Assembly (NCBI RefSeq): GCF_004193775.1 | Contig: NC_041006.1 | Span: forward strand, 27,476,566-27,540,565 | Direction of reading: 5' to 3' | Source: Glycine soja | Taxonomy: Eukaryota; Streptophyta; Magnoliopsida; Fabales; Fabaceae | DNA length: 64,000 nt | Shown here: positions 36,190-46,254 of the stretch, in pieces | Numbering within the stretch: the first letter of the stretch is position 1 | How the letters are laid out: the number at the start of each line of letters is the position of its first letter | Translations under genes and position numbers: made by a program | The notes under the pieces: model-generated | What the model was told of the DNA's origin: nothing | Seen by the model: only the letters and a program-made list of their open reading frames with translations | Database searches by the model: none

Positions 36190-36807
36190 GTAAATGATAA
36201 ATTTTGCCCTCGTACTTTACATTCGTTGCCAATTTAGTTCCTATATTATGAAAATTATCAATTTAGTTCATATTTTTATATATGTACTAACAATTTAGTA
36301 ATACAGTCAAGTCTCTTCTGTTTTCGTTAACATTGAGTGCATATGTGATACGTCCTTACTAATGTTTCAAATCCACGTGTGCAGGGGACATTCCACATCA
36401 ATGCACAATTTATAGACTAAATGTCAATGAAAACTTCCGTAGAAGCAAAGCTTCATGGTGAATCAAGAGTGATTCAAAGATGTTTTGATGATAACAAAGA
36501 TGATAACAAAAGATGATGACAAAGGTGACGACAAAAAGCTCAAAGGTCAATCAAAGAATGAGTTCAAGATATTCAAGATAGAATCAAGAACACTTCAAGA
36601 TTCAAGAGGAAAGTTGAATTCAAGAATCAAGAATCAAGAATCAAGATTCAAGAGATCAAGGTTCAAGACTCAAGATTCCAAAATCAAGAAAAGACTATTC
36701 AAGAATCAAGAAAAAGCTTAATCAAGATAAGTATGAAAAGGTTTTTTCAAAAACTGAGTAGCACATGGATTTTTCTCAAAACATGTTTACCAAAGAGTTT
36801 TTTCTCT

Positions 36808-37070
36808 CTGGTAATTGATTACCAGATTATTGTAATCGATTACCAGTAGCAAAATGGATTTGAAAAAGTTTTCAAACTGAATTTACAACGTTCCAATTAA
36901 TTTCAAAAAGCTGTAATCGATTACAATGTTTTGGTAATCGATTACTAGTGCCTTTGAACGTTGAAATTCAAATTCAAATGTGAAGAGTCACATCCTTTCA
37001 CATAAAAGCCTTGTGTAATCGATTACACTGATTTGGTAATCGATTACACTGATTTGGTAATCGATTACCA
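36808..37070 (+). repeat. Seven palindromic TAATCGATTA-type motifs
   Basis: Motifs lie at about 36808-36825, 36830-36846, 36912-36925, 36931-36948, 37013-37028, 37035-37047 and 37055-37070. The core is GTAATCGATTAC, extended in several to 14-18 bp of perfect symmetry, for example TGGTAATCGATTACCA. They lie upstream of the TATA box, in the U3 enhancer position. Confidence 0.9.
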
Positions 37071-37198
37071 GTGATTGTTTCTGAATAAATCAAAAGATGC
37101 AACTCTTCAAAAGGTTTTTGACTTTTTCAAATTGGTTTTAAGTTTTTCTAAAAGTTATAACTCTTCTAAATGGTCCTCTTGGCCAGACATGAAGAGTC

Positions 37199-37205
37199 TA
37201 TAAAA
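37199..37205 (+). promoter_or_regulatory. TATA box of the LTR
   Basis: TATAAAA in the context 'gagtctataaaagcaag'. It implies transcription start near 37230, which puts the tandem array and the hairpin cluster in the transcribed leader. Confidence 0.6.
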
Positions 37206-37430
37206 GCAAGGCTTTGTTTTGTATTTTTAATCATTCATTCAATCAATCTTTCTAATACTTTTCCAATCAATCTTATACAATCCTTTACAAGCCTTGAATC
37301 TCTTTGAACTTCTTCTTCTTCTTTGTGCCAAAAGCTTTCCAAAGTTTTTTGGTTTTCTAAACCTTGAAAACTTGTGCTATTCATTCTTTTCATCTCTTCT
37401 CCCTTTGCCAAAAAGAATTCGCCAAGGACT

Positions 37431-37662
37431 AACCGCCTGAATTCTTTTTGTGTCTCTCTTCTCCCTTTTCCAAAAGAACGAAGTACTAACCGCCTGAATT
37501 CTTTTGTGTCTCCCTTCTCCCTTGTCAAAGAATTCAAAATGACACAGTCTGAGAATTCTTTTGATTCTTCCCTTTCCCTTATACAAAAGTTTTCAAAGGA
37601 CTAACCGCCTGAGAATTATTTTGTATCCCCATTCACAAAGTATCAAAGGTTTAACCGCCTGA
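37431..37662 (+). repeat. 57-bp tandem array with core AACCGCCTGA
   Basis: The core AACCGCCTGA recurs at 37431, 37488, 37603 and 37653, with a degenerate copy near 37545. Spacing is 57, about 57, about 58 and 50 bp. The units also share 'gtctc.cttctccctt' and 'aaagaa'. Confidence 0.88.
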
Positions 37663-37676
37663 GATCTTTGTCTTAA

Positions 37677-37831
37677 CACATTGGAGGGTACATCCTTTGT
37701 GGTACAAGTAGAGGGTACATCTACTTGGGTTGTTGATTGAGAACAAGAGAGGGTACATCTCTTGTGGATCAGTTCTAGTGGAGGATACATCCACTAGGTT
37801 CAAAGAGAGCAAGGGAGGGTACATCCCTTGT
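37677..37831 (+). other. Cluster of five hairpins with a shared GGGTACA loop and co-varying stems
   Basis: The five loops lie at 37686-37692, 37713-37719, 37751-37757, 37783-37789 and 37817-37823. All read GGGTACA except the fourth, GGATACA. The arms differ but pair. H1: CACATTGGA with TCCTTTGTG, two mismatches. H2: CAAGTAGA with TCTACTTG. H3: ACAAGAGA with TCTCTTGT. H4: CTAGTGGA with TCCACTAG. H5: CAAGGGA with TCCCTTG. H2 to H5 are perfect 7-8 bp stems. Every stem closes with A-T next to the loop. The series lies about 450-600 nt downstream of the LTR TATA box. I know of no named element of this kind. Confidence 0.85.
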
Positions 37832-38273
37832 GGATCTTTGCTTGTAAAAGGATTTTTACAAGGTTGAAAGAAATCTCAAGGACTGCAGGTCGCTTGGGGA
37901 CTGGATGTAGGCACGGGTTGTTGCCGAACCAGTATAAAAACTCTTGTGTGTTTGTCTTCTTCTTCCCTACTCTTTTAATTTCCGCTGTGCATTTAATTTT
38001 CGCTTTTACTTTCTGTTAAGTTTCTCTTCTACTCCTTATTCTCTTAACAACTTAGTAAAAGCCTTAGAATAGTAATTTTTTAATTAGTTAAGGTTTATGA
38101 ATAATTATTCTGAGGCCACTTGATCCAACAACTTAGTGGATGATTGCCGATACCCCCCCCTTCTTAATTATTCTGAGGTCACTTGATCCAACAACTTCTT
38201 CTCTTCTCCCACCTATTTTCCATTTTCTTCTTCTCTCTGTCATCAAAGGCTATGAGCAAAATTTCAAGGTGAC

Positions 38274-39250
38274 TGATGCAATCCTACCCCCAAGGGCATT
38301 GGATAAAAGACTCTAAGAAGATTGGGCCAGAGATGTAAGAGAAGGCCCTAGGATTCTCATGAGCCTTAGGGTAGATTTCGGGCCCATGGGCTAAGTATGA
38401 ACCCACTTATCTTTGTACATATTAGATTAATGTTTCATTATTTTTGGGCCTTGTATTTATGGCTCCATAATGCAGGTAGGGTACCCTAGAATGTAGGATT
38501 TTTCAGCCCTTGTATTTTAGGATACCTAGACTAGTTTTTTTGTATTAGGGAGTTTTGTAATTTCACATGCATTAAGTGAATATTTGATGTGTGTGTTGGG
38601 AAATAAATTTAATTGAATTGGGAGAAGCCCAATCCAATTAAATTTTAGAGGGGGAGGTGAGCATTTTCTTGCTACACCCCATTGCCACATCATATAGTCA
38701 CACTTTGTGCATGTCCTTCATGCTTTACATGTCTAATGACACCTAAGAACACTTAGTAGAGAATCTTGGACTTGATCTTGGATTAGTGGACTAAACCATA
38801 GCTAAAATTCACTAATCATAATTAGTGAAAATTTTGCTCCAAAATTTGGTTCCATAAATTTAATTTCAAATTCAAGTGAAATTTGAATAGAAATTCAATT
38901 TTTCCTCCAATTTTGTCGACACTTACTTAGGCTATAAATAGAGGTCATGTGTGTGCATTTTTTCAACTTTGATCATTTGAGAATTACACTTCAAATTTCA
39001 GACCTCATTTGAGGCACAAAATTTCGTGCTCCTTCTCTCCCTTTCCCTCCACTCATCTTCTCCTACCTTCAAGCTCTTATCCATGGCTTCCTATGGTAGT
39101 GAGCTTCTTCTTGACTCATCTTCTCCTTGAAGTGGCATCTTCAATCATCTTTCTTCCTTCTTCATTCCGCTATCATTCATCTTCAAGAAGCAAAGGACTC
39201 TATTGATGAAGAAGATCTAAGGCCTAAAAGCTCCTCATGGAGCTACATCA
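38274..39250 (+). repeat. Solo LTR of a non-autonomous retrotransposon (family N)
   Basis: 977 bp from TGATGCAATCC to GAGCTACATCA, flanked by GTGAC (38269-38273 and 39251-39255). A TATA-like 'ctataaata' lies at about 38932. It is homologous, in the opposite orientation, to 44116-45077. There the LTR end is followed by an initiator-Met primer site, which confirms that this is an LTR. The absence of interior sequence shows LTR-LTR recombination. Confidence 0.9.
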
Positions 39251-39991
39251 GTGACTCTCCGACAAATCATCTTGATGCAAATCGTGGCTATACCGACATC
39301 ATCATCGACACCACAATGATAAACATCAACATGGACAACCAAACAACGTATTTCTTGTTTTACCCTTCCTTCTCCTTCTCCTACCATTGTAAGCCACCAC
39401 AAAGGATTTTTGAATCCTTAATAAGGGTTTTTGGTTCCCAATTCTGAAATTACAAAGGATTTCTTTTTTGTTCATATTATTGGTGGTTTCCTTAAACATG
39501 CCGATATGATGTATTCAATTTTGAACAAACTAATATAATGTGAATGGTATTGCAAGAGTTTGGATAGAATGTGAAAGACGTCAATGGTGCCACGGAGAAG
39601 AGGATGGAGAGGGAGAAGAACTAGGGAAAAAAAGAGGTGTTGCTACCGAAAATTGTCTTCGGCAGCACGCCAATGAAGAGGGTTATAGAGGGAATTGAGG
39701 AAGGAATCTGGTGCGGAGGACACATGGTAGTGTTGTGTGCCTTAGATAAAACTAACACAATTTGGTCCATAGGTTACTGAGCTTAGATGTCACTTCGGCC
39801 ACTTGAATTTGTTACATTGTCTTTCATATGTCACGTTGCCAAAAACGTTAACAGAAACAAAGATCACTTGACGATAGGATTAAATTGTCGGTACATTTAC
39901 ATAATTATGGATTAAATTAATCATTTCTATAGTACAAGAGATTGAATTGATAGCGAGCATAAAATACAAGGATGAAATTGGTCATTTATCC

Positions 39992-40539
39992 ATCTTTAAA
40001 TTTTTCCAAAAGCTTTCCAGGCCAAATAGGTTTGCCTATTAAAAGAATATAAATAATACAATCATAACAATATTATTTTTATTATTATTATATTAAATTT
40101 TTGCTTTGGTATTAACTTTTACTTGTTAGTTTATTTGAGCTTATTAATCCACATTCTTTTTTTTAAAGCTCATTAATCCACATATAAGCGTAAGCCTATA
40201 TACAATTTTTTTTGGATTATACATCATTAATTTTGCAAGGTTTAAAAAATGAATATAATGAGAAATATTCTGGTTCCATTCCATCCCCGAGACGTCTAAC
40301 AATCTCAAACAACGAGATGGAAAAATTAAACAAGTGTCAAGTAATAGTGAATTACCACTTTATTATAGGACGAAACAATAATAACATAAGAGTATCTCTA
40401 TATGAACCTAATTTTTATAAATCCAAATGTGTGCATATTCACTCACACGAAATAAGAATTAATATGTTGACTTATAATGACAAGTTGAGAATTAAAGAAA
40501 CAGTAAATAAGTAAATGATTTAGAAAGTCATAGGAAGTG
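39992..40539. other. Non-coding
   Basis: AT-rich. The ORF at 40212-40514 has no domain features and is probably chance. Confidence 0.5.
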
Positions 40540-41055
40540 TGATGATAATCCTAAAACTGTCCAATTATAGGGACCTATGACTAGGAATAAGACCAAACAG
40601 TCAGTGAGTGCCCTCCAATAATTGGTAAGACATACTTAAGAAGGTCCAAGTGGAGAAGGATGAAGGTCTAGAGGTAGAGGCAAAGGCACTACTAAGAATA
40701 TTAATTGTTGCTAAAGGCCCAGACTAATTTGAAGGTCCATGCTAAATATGTTCTTTTTTATATTCCTATTTTTTTTCGTTGTCATTTTGGCCCAAATTGA
40801 TTTGAAGGCCCATGTCTATTTCTATTTTTTATTCAGATACACTATATGTATTGATTTCATTTTCAATAGAAGGACTTTTGGCATTTGATAAAATTTGGTG
40901 AGAGTTTCTCTCTGGGTTCCTTGTTAAACCAATCTTAGACTTATCAAGGTAATCCTTGTGGCGTCTACCCTGACTTATCTTCCCTCTTTGAAAGTGGCGT
41001 CATCCAAACTCCGTGACCTATATCAAGCGATCCGCTCCTAGTAAGGATTACATCA
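40540..41055 (+). repeat. 5' LTR of gypsy B (left edge approximate)
   Basis: Ends GGATTACATCA two bases before the primer site. It contains a promoter-like stretch at about 40800-40870. No second copy is present in the window to fix the left edge. Confidence 0.55.
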
Positions 41056-41057
41056 TC

Positions 41058-41069
41058 TGGTATCAGAGC
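41058..41069 (+). other. Primer-binding site of gypsy B
   Basis: TGGTATCAGAGC, an exact match to the initiator-Met type used by many plant LTR elements. Confidence 0.88.
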
Positions 41070-42096
41070 TTCGGCTCTTGTTACAGGTTCTATCCTATCC
41101 AATTTTTATTTTTTTTCTCTTTGTAATTTGTCTCAGGTTCGTGTTTTGTTTTGTTATTTGCGTTCTTGTTCACGTTCTTTTTTGCATCTTGTTGTGTTCT
41201 TGTTTGCGTCTTGCTGCGTTCTTATTTGCATTCTTGTTTGCGTTCTTGTTATGTTCTTGTTCTTGTTTCTTTCAAATTCTGTGTCAAAAATTCTGTTTGA
41301 ATTCTGTTTCAAATTCTATTTGGGGACAATTTGGCTTACTGGAATAATTTAGGGGTTTAGGGTTTAGTAGGCTTTTGAATCTATTTGCCTATTTGCCAAT
41401 TAAACAAATTGCCTGATTGCCTATTGAATTTGGACCAGTGGAATTGATTGATTGAAGAACAGTTTATTATCCTTGATGAATTTTGAAAAAAGAAACATTA
41501 TATATAAACAAAAAAAAAGTTGCAGAAAGTTTGAAAAAAAAAGGTGGGTTTGATCTTTGAATGTGAATTTGAGACAGTTCTAGGCATTTTTTTGGAAAAA
41601 ACCTTGGACCAAATCCCCTTGCCCAGGGATTCTCCTCTGAATTATGAGCATTTTGACATATAGTGTGCCTCAAACAGACAACTGTAGCAAAAGTTATGAC
41701 CATTTGAAGTTTACATGTCATTTGTGCTATTTATGTTTTTTGTCTTCTCTGTAATTGAGTAGTTTCGTTGACTCTTTGTTTCTTCTATCTGTTATTGAGT
41801 CTATTAGTTTGTTATCCAAGTTTGTTATCCAGTCTGTTAGTTTGTTATCCAATTTGTTATTCCATAATTAAGTTTTCTTTCCTATTCTATTACCTTTGTG
41901 CGTCCAATTTGATTCATCCAGGAACTTAAGAGGGAGTGAGTGGTAAAAGGCAAGAGTGAAAAAACATCACACAAAAACCTATATTGAGAGCATCAAACAT
42001 GAGTGAACTACCATCAAAGAGAGAAACACGTGAGTAGAGTGTGGTGAGGTCTTGTAACCTTTGCTTAAATTATTGCAGAATTTTTTGTTCCTTAAT
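41070..42096 (+). other. Leader of gypsy B
   Basis: Non-coding and T-rich. The last 150 bp (about 41930-42060) are conserved with 51950-52075 of element C: 'gagtgagtggtaaaag', 'gagagcat.aaacatgagtg' and 'cacgtgag.agagtg.ggtgaggtctt'. That conservation upstream of gag suggests a packaging or translation signal. Confidence 0.65.
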
Positions 42097-43437
42097 TATG
42101 GCAAGAGCTGGTGACGGTGGTGGTGAATATCATCAACTGGACGGATCTTAACGATTGCTATTGGATGTAATGACTATACAGATGCAACGTTTGTTGAACC
42201 GTAACAATGAAGAGCTCTATGGACGAATAGAAGGACTAGAGAACCAACTGAAGCAGAATGTTGGAAGACATTATGGTGGGAACAAAGGGGGCAATGATGG
42301 ACCCAGGCAAAACAGAATGGAGGGGTAGAACATAATTGAGGGAGTAAAACTCAATGTTCCTCCTTTCAAAGGAAATAGTGAGCCAGACGCCTATCTTGAC
42401 TGGGAGATGAAGATTGAGCATGTATTCTCCTGCAATGAGTATACTGAAGAGCAGAAGATGAAGTTAGCAGCAGCTGAATTCTCAGACTATGCCCTTGTTT
42501 GGTCGAATAAAAATCAAAGAGAGATGATGAGAGAGGAAGGGCAGGAGATAGATACATGCACTGAGATGAGAAGGGTTATACGAAAGAGATATGTTCCAAC
42601 CAGCTACAGCAGAACCATGCGATAGAAACTCCAAAGGTTGTCCCAAGGAAGTCTGACTGTGGAGGAGTACTACAAAGAGATGGAGATGAAACTTGTGCGG
42701 GCCAACATTGAAGAGGAAACTAAGGATACAATGGCTCATTTTCTGAGTTACCAAAATCCTGACATTAGAGATGTTGTTGAATTACAGGAGTATGTTGAAT
42801 TGGATGACTTGCTTCATAAGGCAGTCCGAGTTGAGCAGCAGCTAAAGAGAAAAAGTGTAGCAAGAAGGAACTCATCCAACACTTTCAACCAGAATTGGAC
42901 CAACAGATCCAAGAAGGAGGGAGGCAACTCGTCTAGTCCATCAACACAGCCTCCACATGGAAGGTTAGCAACGTCTAGTGCTGAAACCAAACATAATTCT
43001 ACCTCATCATCCAACACTGCTACCAGAAAACATAAAATGCTTCAAATGCTTAGGTAGAGGACATATTTCTTCTAAATTTCCAACCAAGAGGACCATGATC
43101 ATCAAGGCAGATGGAGAAATCACTAGTGAATCTGAAACAAGTGAAGAAGAAGTGGAAGAGGAGCTTGAGGAGGAAGCTATGCAGGGTGATATGCTAATAA
43201 TGAGAAGGCTCTTGGGAAGTCAGATGCAGCCACAAGACGACACCCAAAGAGAAAACATTATCCACACCAGATGTACAATTAATGGTAAGCTTTGCTCTTT
43301 AATTGTTGATGGAGGAAGTTGTACCAATGTTGCAAGTTCCAGGTTAGTGTCCAAACTAAATTTGGATACTAAACCCCATCCTAGGCCATACAGACATATG
43401 TGGCTTAGTGAAGATGAAGAGGTAAAAGTGACTGATG
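42097..43437 (+). pseudogene. gag: Gypsy B gag and start of protease (stops)
   Basis: Starts at ATG 42097 (MARAGDGGGE). There are in-frame stops near 42150, 42327 and 42623. The gag core is recognisable (PPFKGNSEPDAYLDWEMKIE, then RLSQGSLTVEEYYKEME). The zinc knuckle near 43036-43080 reads CFKCLGRGHISSKF, with the last Cys changed to Phe. The protease active site LIVDGGSCTNV (about 43300-43330) carries D-G-G in place of D-S/T-G. The frame is cut at 43442 by an insertion. Confidence 0.88.
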
Positions 43438-43442
43438 CAATC

Positions 43443-45077
43443 CTATCCCACAAGGGCATTGGATAGAAGACTCCAAGAAGATTGGGCCAGAGATGCAAGA
43501 GAAGGCCCTAGGGTGTTTCACTCAATTTGGAGTGCTTCTTAGTCCAATAGCTCATAAGGTGGTTGGCCCCTTGCTTCTTGACTCGAATTCTTCAAGGGAT
43601 GACACCAATCCTCCTTTCCAATTTCCTATGTGGCAACTCACAAACAAGGAAACAAAGAGACAAACAATAACCAAAGACCAAAAATATGAAATGAAAGTTA
43701 AACCAATAGAGTGACTAAACATGACTAAACATGACTCTAAGACAACATGGATTAAGTGATTTACACTTAGATTTTTGTGTTTTTTTTCTAATCAATATTT
43801 TGGAAGAAAATTTAGATCTAAAGGTTCAGCACAATAATATTATGACTGAAAAATGATAGAACTTAAAATCAACACAAAAACATGATTCAAGAGTAGATCT
43901 ATAAAATTTGAACCATAGAAATGCAAGAACAAGTGTAGATCTAAGATTTAATCGGTTTGTTTTTTGAATCTACTCTAAACAGCACTAAACCATAATACAA
44001 TGGAGAATATACACGGAGAATAAGATGAATAAAAAGAAAGTAAAGTGAATTGGCCGAACAAAAAGATAGAGGAAACAAAAGAACATCACCTAGATGAAGA
44101 TGCTCTGATACCACATGATGTAGCTCCTATGTGGAGATTGTAGGTCTTGGATCTTCTTCATCAATGGAGTCCTTTGCTTCTTAAAGTTTGATGGCAGCGG
44201 AATGGAGAAGGAGAAGGATGATTGGAGAAGATGAGTCTAGAAGAAGCTCAACACCATAGGAAGCCATAGATAAGAGCTTGAAGGTAGAAGAAGATGAATG
44301 GAGGAAGAGGGAGAGAAGGAGCACGAAATTTTGTGCCTCAAAAGAGGTCTAAACTTTGAAGTTTAATTCTCAAATGATCAAAGTTGAAAAAAATGCACAC
44401 ACATGGCCTCTATTTATAACCTAAGTGTCACACAAAATTGGAGGGAAATTCGAATTTCTATTCAAATTTCACTTGAATTTGAAATTGAATTTGTGGAGCC
44501 AAATTTAGGAGCCAAAATTTCACTAATTATGATTAGTGAATTTTAGCTATGGTTCAGCCCACTAATCCAAGATCAAGTCCAAGATTCTCCACTAAGTGTG
44601 CTTAGGTGTCATGAGACATGTAAAACATGAAGGACATGCACAAAGTGTGACTATATGATGTGGCAATGGGGTGTAGCAAGCAAATGCTCTCCTCCCTCTC
44701 TAAAATTTAATTTGATTGAGCTTCTCCCAATTCAATTAAATTTATTTCCAATCACATACATCAAATATTCACTAAATGCATGTGAAATTACAAAACTACC
44801 CCTAATACAAAAACTAGTATGGGTGCCCTAAATTATAAGGGCTAAAAAATCCTACATTTCTAGGGTACCTTACCTATATTATGGAGCCCTAAATACAAGG
44901 CCAAAAAAAATAATGAAACCTTAATATAATATGTACAAAGATAAGCAGGCTCATACTTAGCTCATGGCCCGAAATCTACCCTAAGCCTCATGAGAACCCT
45001 AGGGCCTTCTCTTGCATCTCTGACCCAATCTTCTTGGAGTCTTCTATCCAATGCTCTTGCGGGGTAAGATTGCATTA
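43443..45077 (-). mobile_element. LTR element (family N) with inverted instead of direct ends
   Basis: 1,635 bp, flanked by GTGAC (43438-43442 and 45078-45082). Read on the - strand: a full LTR (45077-44116, TAATGCAATC to GAGCTACATCA), an initiator-Met primer site (44113-44101), then about 580 bp of non-coding interior. It ends not with a second direct LTR but with about 80 bp of the LTR's own left end in inverted orientation (43443-43522). The junction falls at the palindrome CCCTAGGG. No coding capacity. The family is shared with the solo LTR at 38274-39250. Confidence 0.88.
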
Positions 45078-45102
45078 GTGACTCAGCAGGTTGAGGTGTG
45101 TC

Positions 45103-46244
45103 CGATGTGCCATTATTTTCTCTTATTTCTTAACCTTTTTTGCACCATTTTAATTACTGAGTAGTCTTAATTGTCAAATTAATTATGCAATTTTATCATT
45201 TGAGCCTACTGGATTAATTTTGTGTTTTTAATTCAATTTCAGGAGAATTATAAGCAATTAGGCTTGAATCCGGAATTGGGCTTGGGCTTGAATCCAAAAT
45301 TGGGCTTGGACTTGAAGAGAGCAGACTATTTTATTCTACCAAATTTTATCTTATCTAGATTTTATCTTATCTAGATATTATTTATATTTGATCTCATCTA
45401 GATATTATTTCATCTAGATCTTATTTTATCTTATCTTATCTAGATTTTATTTTATTTATGAGTTTGGATTTAAAACAAATTTGTAAGCTTTAGGGCTGAA
45501 AATTATATAACACCACCAAGGGTCTAGTTTAGGTTCTCTTCTCTCCTCTCTCTCCTATCCTCTCTCTTTTTCGTTTTAGTTTTAGAGTGTTACTCTCTTT
45601 TTCGTTTTAGTTACTTTTCGTTTTAGCAATAAAATTTCGTTCTTGCTTCAATCTTCAATTTCGTTCTCTATTAATTAATGGAATGCTAAGTCTCCAGTGT
45701 TGTTTTCTCTTGAGGATCAAACACAGTTCTCTTTGAGGTTTTATTATTACTATTAAATTCTGATAAGTTTTTTTCTCTTCACCAATTACTTTGTATTTTT
45801 TGCTATTAATTCATGCATGCTTAGTGCTTGATTAATTGTCTCTGCGCTTAATTTACGTTCATGTTTAATGATCGTTCATGATTAATTGGTGTATGTGTTG
45901 CTTAATCACATAATGAATGCCTTATGTTAAATTTCGCTTAGTAATTTAATTTAGGGTTGGATTAAGTGGTTGAACTGATAAAGGATAAACTCTTGTAACC
46001 TAGGATAAGAGACTTGCTTGTGAATCAAGGGGAATCAACGTGTTTTAATTATGATATTTTCTAATTCACATTTATTCGCTGTTTAATTTACAAAAGCAAA
46101 CAACCCCCCCCCCCCAATTCGTTACTATTTTCCTACTATCTGTTATGAACGTTTGGTTGACCATTGCTCGTTGGGAGATGACCTAGGATCACTTCCTAGA
46201 TACATTTTTTTAATGTTTATTTGATTCGGGTACGACCTCAATCA
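45103..46244 (+). repeat. Solo LTR, Tat/Athila-like
   Basis: 1,142 bp, flanked by GTGTC (45098-45102 and 46245-46249). The right end is ACCTCAATCA; the left end reads CGATGTGCC, as if the initial T were mutated. Removing it, together with the previous insertion, lets the gypsy B protease frame continue. Internal features: repeated 'atcttatctagat' units (45340-45450), two 'ctctttttcgttttagtt' copies and a run of 12 C at 46104-46115. The clade is a guess from the LTR style. Confidence 0.8.
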
Positions 46245-46254
46245 GTGTCTCACC

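Larger units (their letters stand above)
36438..38193 (+). mobile_element. Solo LTR, copia/SIRE-like, with dense repeat structure
   Basis: Flanked by ACTTC on both sides (36433-36437 and 38194-38198). The right end is GATCCAACA; the left end reads CG instead of TG, as if mutated. The order inside is: purine-rich start, seven palindromic TAATCGATTA-type motifs, TATA box, a 57-bp tandem array, a five-hairpin cluster, and a terminal block duplicated at 38100-38135 and 38164-38200 ('taattattctgaggccact' type). No gag or pol is attached. Family assignment is by resemblance only. Confidence 0.65.
36190..39991. mobile_element. Old TIR element hosting two LTR insertions
   Basis: The left end (36190-36335) and the reverse complement of the right end (39850-39991) align over about 140 bp. 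Examples: 'taaatgataaattttgccctcgtacttta' region versus 'taaatgaccaatttcatccttgtatttta', and later 'tctgttttcgttaac' versus 'tttctgttaacg'. The host sequence without inserts is only about 1.06 kb and non-coding. Length and TIR style suggest a MULE-like non-autonomous element, but no clean target duplication could be found. Confidence 0.65.

Noticed and set aside
37235..37604. Several overlapping ORFs on both strands
   Set aside because: They are shadows of the 57-bp tandem array in the LTR.
37677..37831. CRISPR-like array of GGGTACATC repeats
   Set aside because: The repeats are too short and unevenly spaced, and the variable parts pair with each other as stems; plant LTR context.
41078..41352. 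Two overlapping Phe/Cys/Leu-rich ORFs
   Set aside because: They come from a T-rich 'gttcttgtttgcg' repeat in the leader of gypsy B; no protein features.
42482..43017. ORFs on the - strand across gypsy B gag
   Set aside because: Antisense shadows of the gag frame.
43443..45077. First read as a DNA transposon with about 80-bp terminal inverted repeats
   Set aside because: The 38-kb relative has TG...CA ends with GTGAC duplication, and here a primer-binding site adjoins the LTR end, so it is an LTR element with an aberrant end.
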